DNA of 26,511 nt from Prorocentrum cordatum (GCA_963575745.1 CAUYUJ010008621.1:12501-39011); one strand, 5' to 3'; counted from the stretch's first letter, positions 10,313 to 18,243 are shown. A program made the numbers and translations. Notes: generated by a model from the letters alone, not told the origin.

Positions 10313-11720
10313 GAGGTGAGCCTCTCCCGATGGGCGCAGGACAGCGTGGTGTTTCTTACGCTATCATTGTCATCTCATGGTGAGGCTTTTGGCCGCGCCT
10401 CTGTGCTCGCAGCGCCGCCGGCGCCCGGGCAGCGGCGTTTGGCTGTTTCCTTTTTTTCTCCTTTCAAAGCGCCCGCCTGGATGCTGGGCACCTGTCAGTT
10501 TGTGTGCCTGTCTGTCTGTCTGCCTGACCGACCGGGCCCGGGGCCTTCCCTGGGCCCGGGGGCTCGGCGACGCCGGGGCGCTGCAGCAGGAGGTCGACCG
10601 CGTCTTGGCCAATTTTCCACCGCGGCGGCGCCGGAGCTAGCCTCGACTTCGGCGGCGTCTCCTCCCGCCTTCGAAGAGCACCAGCAGACAGATTCTGGCG
10701 CGCGGGCGGCTCCGCCAGCAGCGCCGCGGCGCTGCCGCCGTCGCTGGCGCGGCGCGGATGGCCGGGCCGCCGCCGACGGCCGCGCATGGCTGGCCCAGCA
10801 AGGCGACGAGCGCGATTGGACCCATCATGGGTGGCCGCAGCAGCTGGGGGAGGGAGAGCGCATCGCGCATGCCTCTGCCGGCCGACGGGCCCTCGGCCAA
10901 CTCGGGCCCCCCTCCTCTGCGCCGGGAGGCGGGGCCGTGGCGCGGGCTCCGAGGAGGTGCGCCGGCATATTCCTTCGAGTCGGCTTTTGCCGACTCGGCC
11001 GCCCGCGCCCCGTGCGCGCCCGATCGCCGATCCGCGTCGAGCTGCCGCTGCCCGCGCGGCGCGCAGCTGCTTCGCCCGCGTGCCCACCCATTCTGCTGCC
11101 TGCGACTGCGGCGTCCCTGCCAATGCTTCTGGGTGCCGCGCCGCTGCCTTCCTTCCATGTTTCGCCGATGCCTCCGCGCTCATTGTCAATGGCAGCTAGT
11201 GCTGGCTGGCGCCTCCCGCTGCCGCGGCGGCGGCAGCGGCCGCGCGAGCGCCGCCTCGAAGATTCCCGCCCGCTCGCGCAGGCGGCAGGAACATAGCATC
11301 CACATTTGCTCTCTTCGACACGACCTCATTCGGCCCGACTTGCAGGCGGCCAGTTCGCGCCCGCGCACTCGTTGGCACGCTGCCGTGCAGCGGCAGCAGA
11401 GCGTCTCCCCGTCGGCCAGCGCCGCAGCAGAAACGACCGCATTCCGATTATAGCTACGCTCGAGTCCAAACGATCATGGGCCCCACTTTGATGATGCCGG
11501 CGGCAGATCCAGATCTTCTCGTGACCCTCGCGTGCCTGGCAGCGACGGAGCTGCGCAAGGTCGTTGCGCACTTCATGGCGTCGACAGCTTCTACTCCAGA
11601 GGCTCCGCCCAACCCTACCACCGCTGCTTCCGCGACCAGAGGCCCCCCCAGCGCACCTTCCGCGCCAGGTGGCGTGTTCTGGGGGGCGCGGCCGCGCGGT
11701 GACGAGGAGGGAAGTTAGGC
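10313..11720. other. GC-rich region with overlapping long open frames, no assignable product
   Basis: Frames of up to about 326 codons are open on the plus strand (10316-11296, 10758-11453) and about 241 on the minus strand (10464-11189). At this GC content stops are rare, so length is weak evidence. The translations are Ala, Arg, Pro and Gly rich with no conserved domain I recognise. A short CTGTCTGTCTGTCTGCCTG run lies at 10505-10526. I leave this unannotated as coding. Confidence 0.4.
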
Positions 11721-11867
11721 GGTAATGGGATGGGGGAGTGTTAGTGTGCCCCGTTGGAAATCACACGGGCGGCCACTGCCATTTGCCGAGCATTGCCGCC
11801 GCGCGCTGCCTGGCGTGAAGGGCGGAGCCATCGCTGAGCTCGGACCGCTTCTCCTGGCCTCCCGAGT

Positions 11868-12008
11868 AGACGGGGTCGGAGGATTCTGCCGCATCGCCGA
11901 TGCATTGGCGATGCGGCGCGATCGGGATTTTTTTTTTTTTTTTTTTTTTTGTTTTATCCTGCCCTCGCCGATTCATCGGCGATGTGGCGCAGTGTTCCGA
12001 CCCCGTCT
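11868..12008. mobile_element. Foldback element, AGAYGGGGTCGGA family, copy 1
   Basis: The left end AGACGGGGTCGGAGGATTCT, followed by GCCGCATCGCCGATG, pairs with the right end CATCGGCGATGTGGCGCAGT, then GTTCCGACCCCGTCT, over about 35 bp with a few mismatches. Inside are a second dyad (GCATCGCCGATGCATTGGCG) and an uninterrupted T23 run (11928-11950). It shares terminal and internal motifs with 19694-19928. No coding capacity. Confidence 0.75.
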
Positions 12009-12085
12009 GCTGTGGCCTTTCTTTTGGAACCCCCCGGCGTGTCACGGCCGCGGCCTTTTTCAGAGGATTCTCTAGGGGAGCGTGA

Positions 12086-12222
12086 AGGAGGAGGAGGAGG
12101 AGGAGGAGGAGGAGGAGGAGGAGGGGGAAGGAGGAGGGGGAAGGAGGAGGAGGAGGAGGAGGGAGGAGGAGGAGGGAGGAGGAGGAGGAGGAGGAGGAGG
12201 AGGAGGAGGAGGAGGAGGAGGA
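12086..12222. repeat. GGA trinucleotide microsatellite
   Basis: GGAGGA repeats with GGGAAG interruptions, nearly pure at both ends. The homopurine plus strand is about 137 bp. Confidence 0.92.
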
Positions 12223-12225
12223 GCG

Positions 12226-12667
12226 CGGCCGTCCTCCCTGCGTCCCCTCCTGCTGGCTCGGAGATGGACGCCCCGCCCCCCTTGCGACCAGCGCTCCCTC
12301 TGCTCGCCGCGCGCGCTCTTCTGCGGCCCGCTGCGCGCTGCCGCCGCAGGCGCCCGCCCCTTCTTTGGGCGAAAAATCAAGAACACCCCAAAACAATGCA
12401 CCCAAAATGTTCAGAAATGGTTAGAAAGTCGTCCCTGGACTATTCTGTGACTTTTTGTTGAGCATTCCTCCTGGAGGGGGCCACGCCCGACTTGAAGTCT
12501 GGGGGGAGGGTGGTGGGCCCGCGCCGAGGTGGGCCGCGCCCGCGCTTCCCCTGGGGAGGGCGGGGCCTGCGCCCGTGCCCCGCCCGACACCGCTGCCGCG
12601 GCACGTGCGCCCCTATTTTCCCGATCCTCGCGGGTGTCATTCTCGTCTTGAGCAGAGCACTGCGCGG
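12226..12667. other. GC-rich sequence, nothing recognised
   Basis: Frames are open on both strands without domain matches. 12360-12460 is more A+T-rich; 12480-12620 has G-run and C-run rich segments. Confidence 0.4.
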
Positions 12668-12806
12668 GGGTGAACCTAAACAGTGCTTTTCGTTTTCGTT
12701 CTGTTCTCGTTCTCCCCAGTTTTGTCTTCCACCTGCCCTCTGCTGCAGCACGAAACCGAAACGAAGACGGCCCACGAGATCGCCAAAACACCGTTTAGGT
12801 CCACCC
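12668..12806. mobile_element. Candidate foldback/MITE with about 23-bp inverted ends
   Basis: GGGTGAACCTAAACAGTG followed by CTTT at the left matches the reverse complement of the right end (about 12784-12806) at roughly 20 of 23 positions. The inside is rich in CGTTTTCGTTC on the left and CGAAACCGAAACGAAG on the right, which also partly complement each other. No clear target duplication and no second copy in the window. Confidence 0.45.
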
Positions 12807-13224
12807 GTGGCACTGCGGTCGCGACGCCGTCCTCTCCTCTCTTTTCCTCCCTCCCTCCATCGCTGCGGCTTCAGGCCCACACGGAAAGGCGTGGGAAGTG
12901 CCCCACCATGCACCGCGCACCCACAAAGCAGGGCCACGAGAACCTTTCACAAATTCACCGCGGCCGGCATTCGAGTCTTGCAGGCATGATGCAAGCATGC
13001 GCTGGGATGTCAGGGCTGCACGGAGGGTCCTCCTGCGGGCTCTTATGGCCGCACTGCGGGACACTGCGTTTCCATTTTCCTGAAGCCTTCCTCCTCCTCC
13101 CTCTCCTCCCTCCTCCCGTTTCCTGCCTGCTGCATCCTTTGGCATTGTTTTCTCATATTTCGTGCCTCCTGCCTCTTCTTGCTTGCTGTCTCCTTGCGTC
13201 CTTTCTTCGTACCTTTCTTAACGG
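12807..13224. other. No recognisable gene
   Basis: Includes CT-rich patches (12825-12855, 13085-13125). The long plus-strand frame through 12683-13657 spans repeats and lacks any known domain. Confidence 0.4.
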
Positions 13225-13431
13225 GGGGTTGCGAACTGCGCAACTGTCGCCAACTTCATGGCTCCTGGGAGGCACGGTGCAGTGCAGGGCGACGCGGATT
13301 ACTTTGAAACCTCGCGGTTCCGTCGGGCTCCGTGGAGGCACGGTGGAATGCGTGGCAACGCGGCTCATTTTGATGATATTTCGCGGTTTCGTCGGGGGCT
13401 GCGAATTGAGCAATCACGTCGTGCATGGCGC
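13225..13431. repeat. 66-bp tandem duplication bracketed by a flanking direct repeat
   Basis: Two tandem copies start at about 13260 and 13326, sharing GGCTCC, GGAGGCACGGTG, GCGACGCGG or GCAACGCGG, and TCGCGGTTYCGTCG; the GGCACGG words are 66 bp apart. A related pair, GGGYTGCGAAYTG followed by GCAA, flanks them at about 13226 and 13396. On the minus strand the unit reads as a 22-residue repeat containing TVPPRS. Confidence 0.7.
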
Positions 13432-13824
13432 TGTCGTCAGTGGTCCATTCCCTCTTCTTCAGGTGCCCGTCGCCCGCAGTAGCAACATGAGTTACCCGAG
13501 CAGCTGTAGCGCATGGTGCTGTTACTCTCGTCAGTATTGCGTCCCCCTCCGTCGCCATCCTCCTCGTCATCTCTCCCCTCTTGTGCTCATGGCCAATTTT
13601 TGTCTTCGTTCTATGTTCCTTGTCGTGCGTGTCGTCGCCGCCCCTTTTGCGATCTGAGTTGTGCAGGTGTGCGACGCGAGTGGTTCGACATTGTTTGGCA
13701 ACGCCGCAAAGGTGATGCATACAACGCGTTTTTTTTGTGTTTGGGGGGGGGACGGGGCGTTCGTATCAGTAGCCGCCTCGCGTGGGGAAAAGGTTGGGCA
13801 CGCCTTCGATAACGCTGTTTCGCG

Positions 13825-13890
13825 TTTTTTCCCCAACCATCCTATGGGTTGGGTCCCCGTTTTGAAGAGAGCGCCCCGCGTCACTCCTTT
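13825..13890. repeat. Leader module of the 90-bp satellite, copy 1
   Basis: A stretch with T6, CCCAACCATCC and a hairpin (CCCAAC with GTTGGG), TTTTGAAGAGA and GCCCCGCGT is closely similar to 25943-26011. Both copies lie just upstream of a pyrimidine-rich stretch and then an array of the same 90-bp repeat, so leader and array behave as one composite repeat. Confidence 0.75.
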
Positions 13891-13929
13891 CTTCCCCCTT
13901 TCCTCCTCCCATCATTGCCTCTGCCTTCC

Positions 13930-14588
13930 GCATGTTCGTGTCGGCACAGCCCCCACACGCTTCGTGGCCCCATAGGGGGCGCCACCGAAGTCCCAGCGGC
14001 AGGGCCCGCGTGGCACGCCGCTCACACGTCTCGTGATGCCACAGGGGGCGCCACCGAATGCCCCACCGGCAGGGTCCGCATGGTGGCCCCGCACTCATTG
14101 CGGCACGCCCATCAAACGTTTCCTGGCCCCATATGGAGCTCCAGTGGCGGCCCCAATGGCAGGGCCAGCATGGCGGCCCCGCGACTATTTCGGCGCACCC
14201 CTCACACGCTTCGTGGCCCCACGAGGGGTTCCACTGGAAGCCCCAAAGGCAGGATCCGCATGGCCGCCCCGCGCTTATGTCGGCGCACCCCTCAACCGTT
14301 TCGTGGCTCCATGGCAAAGCCACCGAAGGCCCCAGCGACAGGGTTGCGTGGCGGCCCCGCACCGATGTCGGCATGTGTTTCGCGCGTTCCGTGGGGGCGC
14401 CACCGAATGCCTCATCGGCAGGGTCCGCATGGTGGCCCGCAGCAGCTGTTCCGGCACACCCGCCAAACGTTTCCTGGCCCCATGGGGGGCTTGCCGGACT
14501 CCTCCAGCGGAAGGGTACGCATGGCGGCCTCGCAACCACGTCGGCATACCTTTCAGAAGTTCCGTGGCCCCATTGGAAACTGCCCCTC
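13930..14588. repeat. Degenerate 90-bp satellite array (about seven units)
   Basis: Units contain CGGCRCACCCCTCACACG, TTCGTGGCCCCATAGGG, a CCACCGAAGGCCCC block and GGCAGGGTCCGCATGG. The CGGCRC marker falls at about 13942, 14101, 14191, 14281, 14370, 14452 and 14541, so the unit is 90 bp with some shortened copies. Homogeneous copies of the same unit form the array at 26061-26511. Because 90 is a multiple of three, frames stay open on both strands; on the minus strand this gives a 30-residue repeat with GHETCEGCAE-like or GATKRVRGVP-like words. Confidence 0.88.
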
Positions 14589-14709
14589 CTTCGTCTGACC
14601 TGCCTTGCAGTACTCGCACACGTATACGGTTGGGTGCTTCGCCTGGCTAAGTTGTTGTGTTGTTTTGTCTTACCACTCTGGACCCGGCTACGTCCTTCCT
14701 CTCCCGTGC

Positions 14710-15133
14710 AGCACTATTTGGCACCAGCGTCAATGCGAGTGCAACCGCAACCGCCAGGTCCCCCGCCTTCTTTTCTGCCTGCGCGACCTCCTCTCGCCGT
14801 GCCGTCGTTCCTTCACTCGCCTCCCTACATGTCAGTTGCGTTACCCGAGCAGGATCAAGAATTAGTTCCCCCTCTCCACGTGGGTTTTCGGCCTCGCGTA
14901 AGGGTTCGATGGCATCGGTCACCAGGCATATCCGCCTCCAGCGACAGCGACAAGAGAGGCATGATGAGTAAGAGGGGGTCAAGGAATCACTGACCAGACC
15001 GCCACACCAGACTGAGGACGTAGCCAGTACAGGTTTGGGCAAGGCGCAGGAACTTTTGCGGCGGCCTCTCGAGGCGCGCATGCGTGACAAGCTGAACGCG
15101 ATTCGTTATCGCGCCACACTGTTTCTTCTATAG
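14710..15133 (+). pseudogene. Coding-like segment, unrecognised, interrupted
   Basis: A CTCCCGTGCAG acceptor-like site at about 14699-14709 precedes a proline-rich frame (VQPQPPGPPPSFLPARPPLA) that runs to a TGA near 14993 and ends in a basic Ser/Arg tail. A second frame carries EGVKESLTRPPHQTEDVAST and LLRRPLEARMRDKLNAIRYR to a TAG at 15131-15133, joined to its upstream part by one in-frame TAA. Either there is an intron between the two or the sequence has decayed. The minus strand is also open here, so strand choice is uncertain. No domain is recognised. Confidence 0.25.
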
Positions 15134-15674
15134 TGTCTCGGTTGTGTGATCACCTGTTGTGCATCGTTGCTTGCGCCGCGCTCTGCGGGATGACCCGTGC
15201 TGTGTTCCGCTTGAGTGAAGAGTTTGTTCCATGCCGCTAACCTTGCAGGACCTCTTCGAGGTCTCTCAGCCACTCTTTCGGACGTGCTGAGCGCCTTTAG
15301 GGCTTCTGCCAGGGGCTTCTGAAGCCCGTTGTGGGCAAAATGAGGCAATCCTTGACGATAGTGGAGGCCTTGTTGGGTCGTGTTGGAAGCCCTCTTCGGC
15401 ATCTTGGAAGCGTTGGAGACCGCTAAGGAGGCCTCGGGATTCCCACGGAGCCTGCCCCTGGTCGTTCGTTTGAGGGAGGGGGCTGAAGATACCGAACACA
15501 CAGCCCGGCGACAAATATTAGCATCACGTCGCTCCATTGCGCGCCATGGCGATCTAGTGGTGGTAAGCGCAAGGGAAAATTGCATATTCGGGGGTCGAAA
15601 GGGCCACCAGGGCAGTTTTTAGCGGGCTTGAGCTACGCGAGCATACAGGGTTGATTTTACTGCCGCGGCCCTAG
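15134..15674. other. Region upstream of the CNB gene exons
   Basis: It should contain intron and possibly earlier exons of the downstream gene. One plus-strand frame (15380-15559) reads about 60 codons to a GTAAGC donor-like site at 15560, but its phase does not join cleanly to the exon at 15675. The minus strand is also open over 15106-15585. Nothing here is firmly coding. Confidence 0.35.
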
Positions 15675-17195
15675 GATTGCCGCCGTGCGAGTGGTGGTAT
15701 CGAAGCCCGAGGGCGAGCGGGACGAGCGAGACCTCGAGGTCCTGGAGGGCCACCTCCGGAAGTCCGCGCTCTTCGAGAGCCTGAAGCCGGACTTGCTGAA
15801 GGAGGTGGCCGCCAAGGTCAGGCTGCGGCATTTTCAGACGGGCGACGTGGTCTGCAGGGAGCAGAAGAGGCTGGGGGGAGTATACCTCGTGCTGAGGGGT
15901 ACTGCCTCGGTGCGCGCCGGCTCCTACGCCGGGCAGTCGGGCTCGTCTTCCAACCACGGCGAGCAGTCGGTTCGGGGGCCGGGCTCCCTGATAGGGCAGC
16001 AGGAGGTGCTGACCCACGGCGGCGTCCTGTGTCCCTCCGCCTGGGGTGACTGCCCTAGCCTGTGGACGGCCTTGGCGATCTCGCCCCTGGAGGTCCTCTT
16101 CCTGTCCGCCGAGGCTGGGAGGGGGAACAGGTACCGATGCCGCTGCCCTCCCCTCCTGGCCACGGCTAGATTCGCCTCGAGGTCCTGGAGAGGGCCAGGG
16201 CAGGGGGCCACATGCGAACCCCACCCCTACCCCCCACGATTTCCGAGGGGGAGGGTGGGGTTCGCACGTGGCCCCCTATAGATTCGCCTCGAAGTCCTGG
16301 AGAGGGCCAGGGAGCAGCGGCATCGGCATCTGCCGGTGCCTCCGGAGGCGGCCGCGGAGGCGCTCGGCAGGCGCGCGCTCGCGGAGAAGCTGGAGGCGAT
16401 CCTGCTCTTCCCCGCGGCGAGGAGGTGCAGCCCCGCGGAGCTCCGGGAGAAGTCCAAGGTTCGGCTCGATCGAGAGGGGCACGGGAAGAGTGGGGGGACG
16501 GAGGCCGACACGCCTTTTCTCCTGTCCGCTGTGAGCAGGGCTCGCCGTCGGTGTCGTCGCGGACACTGTCCACACGAGGCAGACGGCCGCCTGCCCAGCA
16601 GCGGCCGTTGCCGGGTTTGGACAGCGTCTGCTGTTGGGGTATCGTGCCAATTGTGTCCGTGCCCATTTCGGGCGTGCAAAAAGGTGGCTCGCAAGGGCGA
16701 CAAGGTGCCACTGCACGCCCTGTTCGAATTGATGGATTCCCCGCGCAATCACATCTTTTACAGGGCGGGAGACAAGCTGCCTCCAGACCAGTCGATGGTC
16801 GGGCTCGTGGTCGAGGGGTCTGTCCGCCTGAAGGAGGAGAGGGGTGGCCGGGAGACTTTCCTCGAGGCGGGGGCCACGTTCGGTGAGGAGCCGCTCAGGG
16901 GGCAGCCCTACGAGGCCACCGCGCAGGCTCGGGGGTCTGAAGAAGATGGGGCCCTGAGGGGTGGGGCCCCAAGGGTAGGAAAGGGCTTCCAGGTCGAATT
17001 CGAGTTCTTCAAGGCCTCCCCGCCCCGGGGCCCCACGTCTCGAGGCACCAGTCTTTGAGGTGCCGACAGGTGGTTTCCAAGCACGCGTCGGTGCTCCTCA
17101 TCAGCGCCGCCGACTACGTCGCCCAGTTCCTCGGGGGCAGGCTGAGGCCTCCCGTACAGCCGCCGGCCGAGCTCGAAGAAGACAGATCAGTATAG
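15675..17195 (+). CDS. Protein with two cyclic-nucleotide-binding-like domains, 5'-incomplete, four exons
   Basis: Exons 15675-16113, 16282-16458, 16684-16926 and 17070-17195 (TAG at 17193) give about 327 residues; introns join in phase 0. CNB fold 1 (about residues 30-146) shows LFESLKPDLLKEVA, TGDVVCREQ, VYLVLRGTASV, GPGSLIGQQEVL and LEVLFLSAE. Exon 2 supplies the following helix (LEVLERAREQRHRHL) and leads into fold 2 (about 190-312): NHIFYRAGDKLPP, VGLVVEGSVRL, AGATFGEEPLRGQ, YEATAQ and, after the last intron, VLLISAADYVAQFLGG. CNB domains usually regulate kinases or channels; no kinase or channel part is visible here. The phosphate-binding cassettes look degenerate: fold 1 lacks FGE and its Arg, and fold 2 keeps FGE but has Tyr where Arg is usual, so ligand binding is doubtful. 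There is no in-frame ATG after the TGA at 15652, so earlier exons are missing. The 15675 boundary (CCCTAG|G) is a guess. Confidence 0.78.
16114..16281 (+). other. GC-AG intron 1 of the CNB gene, carrying a foldback element
   Basis: The donor GAG|GCTGGG and acceptor CTATAG|ATTCGC join LFLSAE to IRLEVLERARE in phase 0, matching the strand-to-helix transition expected in a CNB domain. A GT at 16131 would be in the wrong phase. The 168-bp intron contains a 74-bp foldback (16203-16276) and, at 16167-16200, a copy of the first 31 bases of the next exon plus the preceding TAG. Confidence 0.65.
16167..16312 (+). mobile_element. Introner-like foldback flanked by 34-bp direct repeats
   Basis: The arms GGGGGCCACATGCGAACCCC continued by ACCC (16203-16226) and the matching right arm (16253-16276) are complementary at 23 of 24 positions. 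Outside them, TAGATTCGCCTCGARGTCCT continued by GGAGAGGGCCAGGG occurs at 16167-16200 and 16279-16312 with one difference. The second copy begins coding exon 2. The first arm and the 26-base interior match the left arm of the larger element at 19069. No coding capacity. Confidence 0.72.
16459..16683 (+). other. GT-AG intron 2 of the CNB gene
   Basis: TCCAAG|GTTCGG to CAAAAAG|GTGGCT, phase 0, 225 bp. Its length is a multiple of three and it has no stop in frame, so the open frame runs through it; the translated insert has no CNB character, whereas splicing joins AELREKSK to VARKGDKV. ACGGCCGC (about 16583) and GCGGCCGT (about 16602) form a short dyad. An unspliced, retained-intron product would remain in frame. 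Confidence 0.55.
16927..17069 (+). other. GC-AG intron 3 of the CNB gene
   Basis: GCGCAG|GCTCGG to CCGACAG|GTGGTT, phase 0, 143 bp, joining YEATAQ to VVSKHASVLLIS in the last strands of CNB fold 2. The junction repeats CAG|G at both ends, as is common in dinoflagellate introns. GGCACC (17044-17049) and GGTGCC (17059-17064) form a small hairpin just before the acceptor, and GGGGCCC occurs as a dyad near the donor. No strong polypyrimidine tract. Confidence 0.7.
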
Positions 17196-17406
17196 GCATC
17201 ACCTTTCGGAGCGCTCGGGTGTCTCGGATCTGCGCCAGGTACTGGCGCGCGCAGCGCGGCGCGGGAGGCGCGGCCAGGGGGGGGGGGGGGGGCCGCGAAG
17301 CAATCACCTCTGGCTGCGCCTCTGGCGCCACACCTGGCTTCATCGGCCGGGCGTCCCCCCTCCCCCTTTCAGCCACGCGCACAAGGGGGGGTGGTAAAAC
17401 ATGGCT
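17196..17406. other. Downstream flank of the CNB gene
   Basis: Contains a G-run at about 17278-17292 and CTGGCTGCGCCTCTGGCGCC at 17310-17329, which is repeated exactly at 17724-17743. No polyadenylation signal is identifiable. Confidence 0.45.
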
Positions 17407-17541
17407 AGGATCGGGATAAATCGCTCCAGAGCGTTCCGGAGCGCTCTCAGAGCGTTCTGGAACGCTCTGGAGCGGCCGCGGCACCCAACACATCCTCCAA
17501 ACCCGCCGATTCTCAGAGATTTCGAGTTGTCCCGATCCGAT
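17407..17541. mobile_element. Foldback element with a 51-bp palindromic core
   Basis: Arms GCTCCAGAGCGTTCC (17423-17437) and GGAACGCTCTGGAGC (17459-17473) are perfectly complementary and enclose a second perfect dyad, CGCTCTCAGAGCG. The core is built from repeated GAGCGYTC words. GGATCGGGATAA at about 17408 and its partner TTGTCCCGATCC at about 17528 suggest wider outer ends. Confidence 0.65.
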
Positions 17542-17567
17542 TTTGTCCTGATCTTCGCGTCGTTTTA

Positions 17568-17703
17568 GGTGGGGGGAGGGGGGAGGGCTTCTCAGAAGCA
17601 CCCCTGCTTCTCAGGAGTCGCGGGCCTTGTTTATATAGCTGCAAGGCCCGCGCCTTCTGAGAAGCGGCTCCCTTCGGAGCAGCCCTCCCCACTGCCTCCA
17701 CCC
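17568..17703. mobile_element. Hairpin element, family H, copy A
   Basis: The inner arms 17606-17629 (GCTTCTCAGGAGTCGCGGGC plus CTTG) and 17642-17665 pair at 22 of 24 positions, with one further G-T wobble in an RNA, around a 12-base loop (TTTATATAGCTG). Outer arms continue the stem through GGGGAGGGCTTCTC/GGAGCAGCCCTCCCC towards GGTGG/CCACC. It is the sister of 17908-18037. It could be a MITE or the template of a structured RNA; there is no reading frame. Confidence 0.78.
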
Positions 17704-17776
17704 TTCTGTGCGCGCCGCGAGCCCTGGCTGCGCCTCTGGCGCCGTGGGGCGCGGGGCCCCTGGGCCGAGACAGGGC

Positions 17777-17903
17777 AGCCACAGCTGGGGGAGCTGTGGC
17801 CCTTGCTCCCCTGGGGGGCCCATTTCGACAGCCCTCTCGAGAGATCGTCGAGGCGATGGGTTCCCCCAGGGGGGTGAGGGCCACAGCTTCCCCAGTCATG
17901 GCT
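17777..17903. mobile_element. Foldback element between the two family H hairpins
   Basis: The left arm from 17777 (AGCCACAGCTGGGGGAGCTG, then TGGCCCTTGCTCCCCTGGGGG) matches the reverse complement of the right arm ending at 17903 over about 41 positions with about eight differences. CCCAT/ATGGG extend the pairing inward, and the centre holds TCTCGAGAGA. The left arm also has its own dyad, GCCACAGCT/AGCTGTGGC. Confidence 0.65.
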
Positions 17904-17907
17904 GGTC

Positions 17908-18037
17908 GGGTAGAGGGGGGGGGCTTCTTTGAAGCACCCCTGCTTCCTAGAAGGCGCGGGCCTTCTCTACAGATGTAAGGCCCGCGCGTTCTAGGAAGCA
18001 GTCCCCTTCCAAGAAGCCTTCCCCCCTCCCCCTACCC
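17908..18037. mobile_element. Hairpin element, family H, copy B
   Basis: Inner arms 17942-17964 (GCTTCCTAGAAGGCGCGGGC plus CTT) and 17977-17999 pair at 22 of 23 positions around a 12-base loop (CTCTACAGATGT). The outer stem uses GGGTAG, G-run, GGCTTCTTTGAAG against CTTCCAAGAAGCC, C-run, CTACCC. Both copies share the order G-run, GGGCTTCT, AAGCACCCCTGCTTC, GCGGGCCTT, loop, AAGGCCCGCGC, and similar 3' flanks (TGCGCGCCGC). Two stem positions differ from copy A on both sides so that pairing is kept. Confidence 0.78.
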
Positions 18038-18061
18038 CTCTCTGCGCGCCGCCAAACACAG

Positions 18062-18243
18062 CAGGTTTGTGTCGCGTCGGCGCGGCGACGACACCAGCGC
18101 GGGCGTGCAAGGTTGAACGTCGCCAGCTGCCCAGAATCGGCCAGCATGGAACGATCTGACGATCGGAGGGCCGCCGATCGCGATCGCTCGAGGCTGAACG
18201 ACCCGCGCGGTGTCAGAAACCGCCGCCGGGGTCGTGCCGTACA
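18062..18243. repeat. Dispersed repeat D, copy 1
   Basis: Shares ordered blocks with 21538-21712: CAGCGCGGGC, AGGTTGAACG, CGCCA, TCGGCCA or TGGCCGA, GGAGGGCCGCCGATCGC, GTTGAACGA or GCTGAACGA, CGCGCGGTGTCAGAA or CACGCGGTGTCAGAA, and GGGTCGT. Both copies are in the same orientation, about 3.5 kb apart. No frame is conserved clearly enough to call a domain. Confidence 0.75.

Noticed and set aside
10316-11453. Long overlapping frames on both strands as genes
   Set aside because: At this GC content stops are rare. No family motif was seen, and neither strand is favoured.
12411-12989. Open frames on both strands as a gene
   Set aside because: They cross a foldback element and low-complexity stretches without any recognised domain.
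16131-16281. GT donor at 16131 for intron 1 of the CNB gene
   Set aside because: Its phase would shift exon 2 out of the LEVLERAREQ frame; the GC donor at 16114 keeps it.
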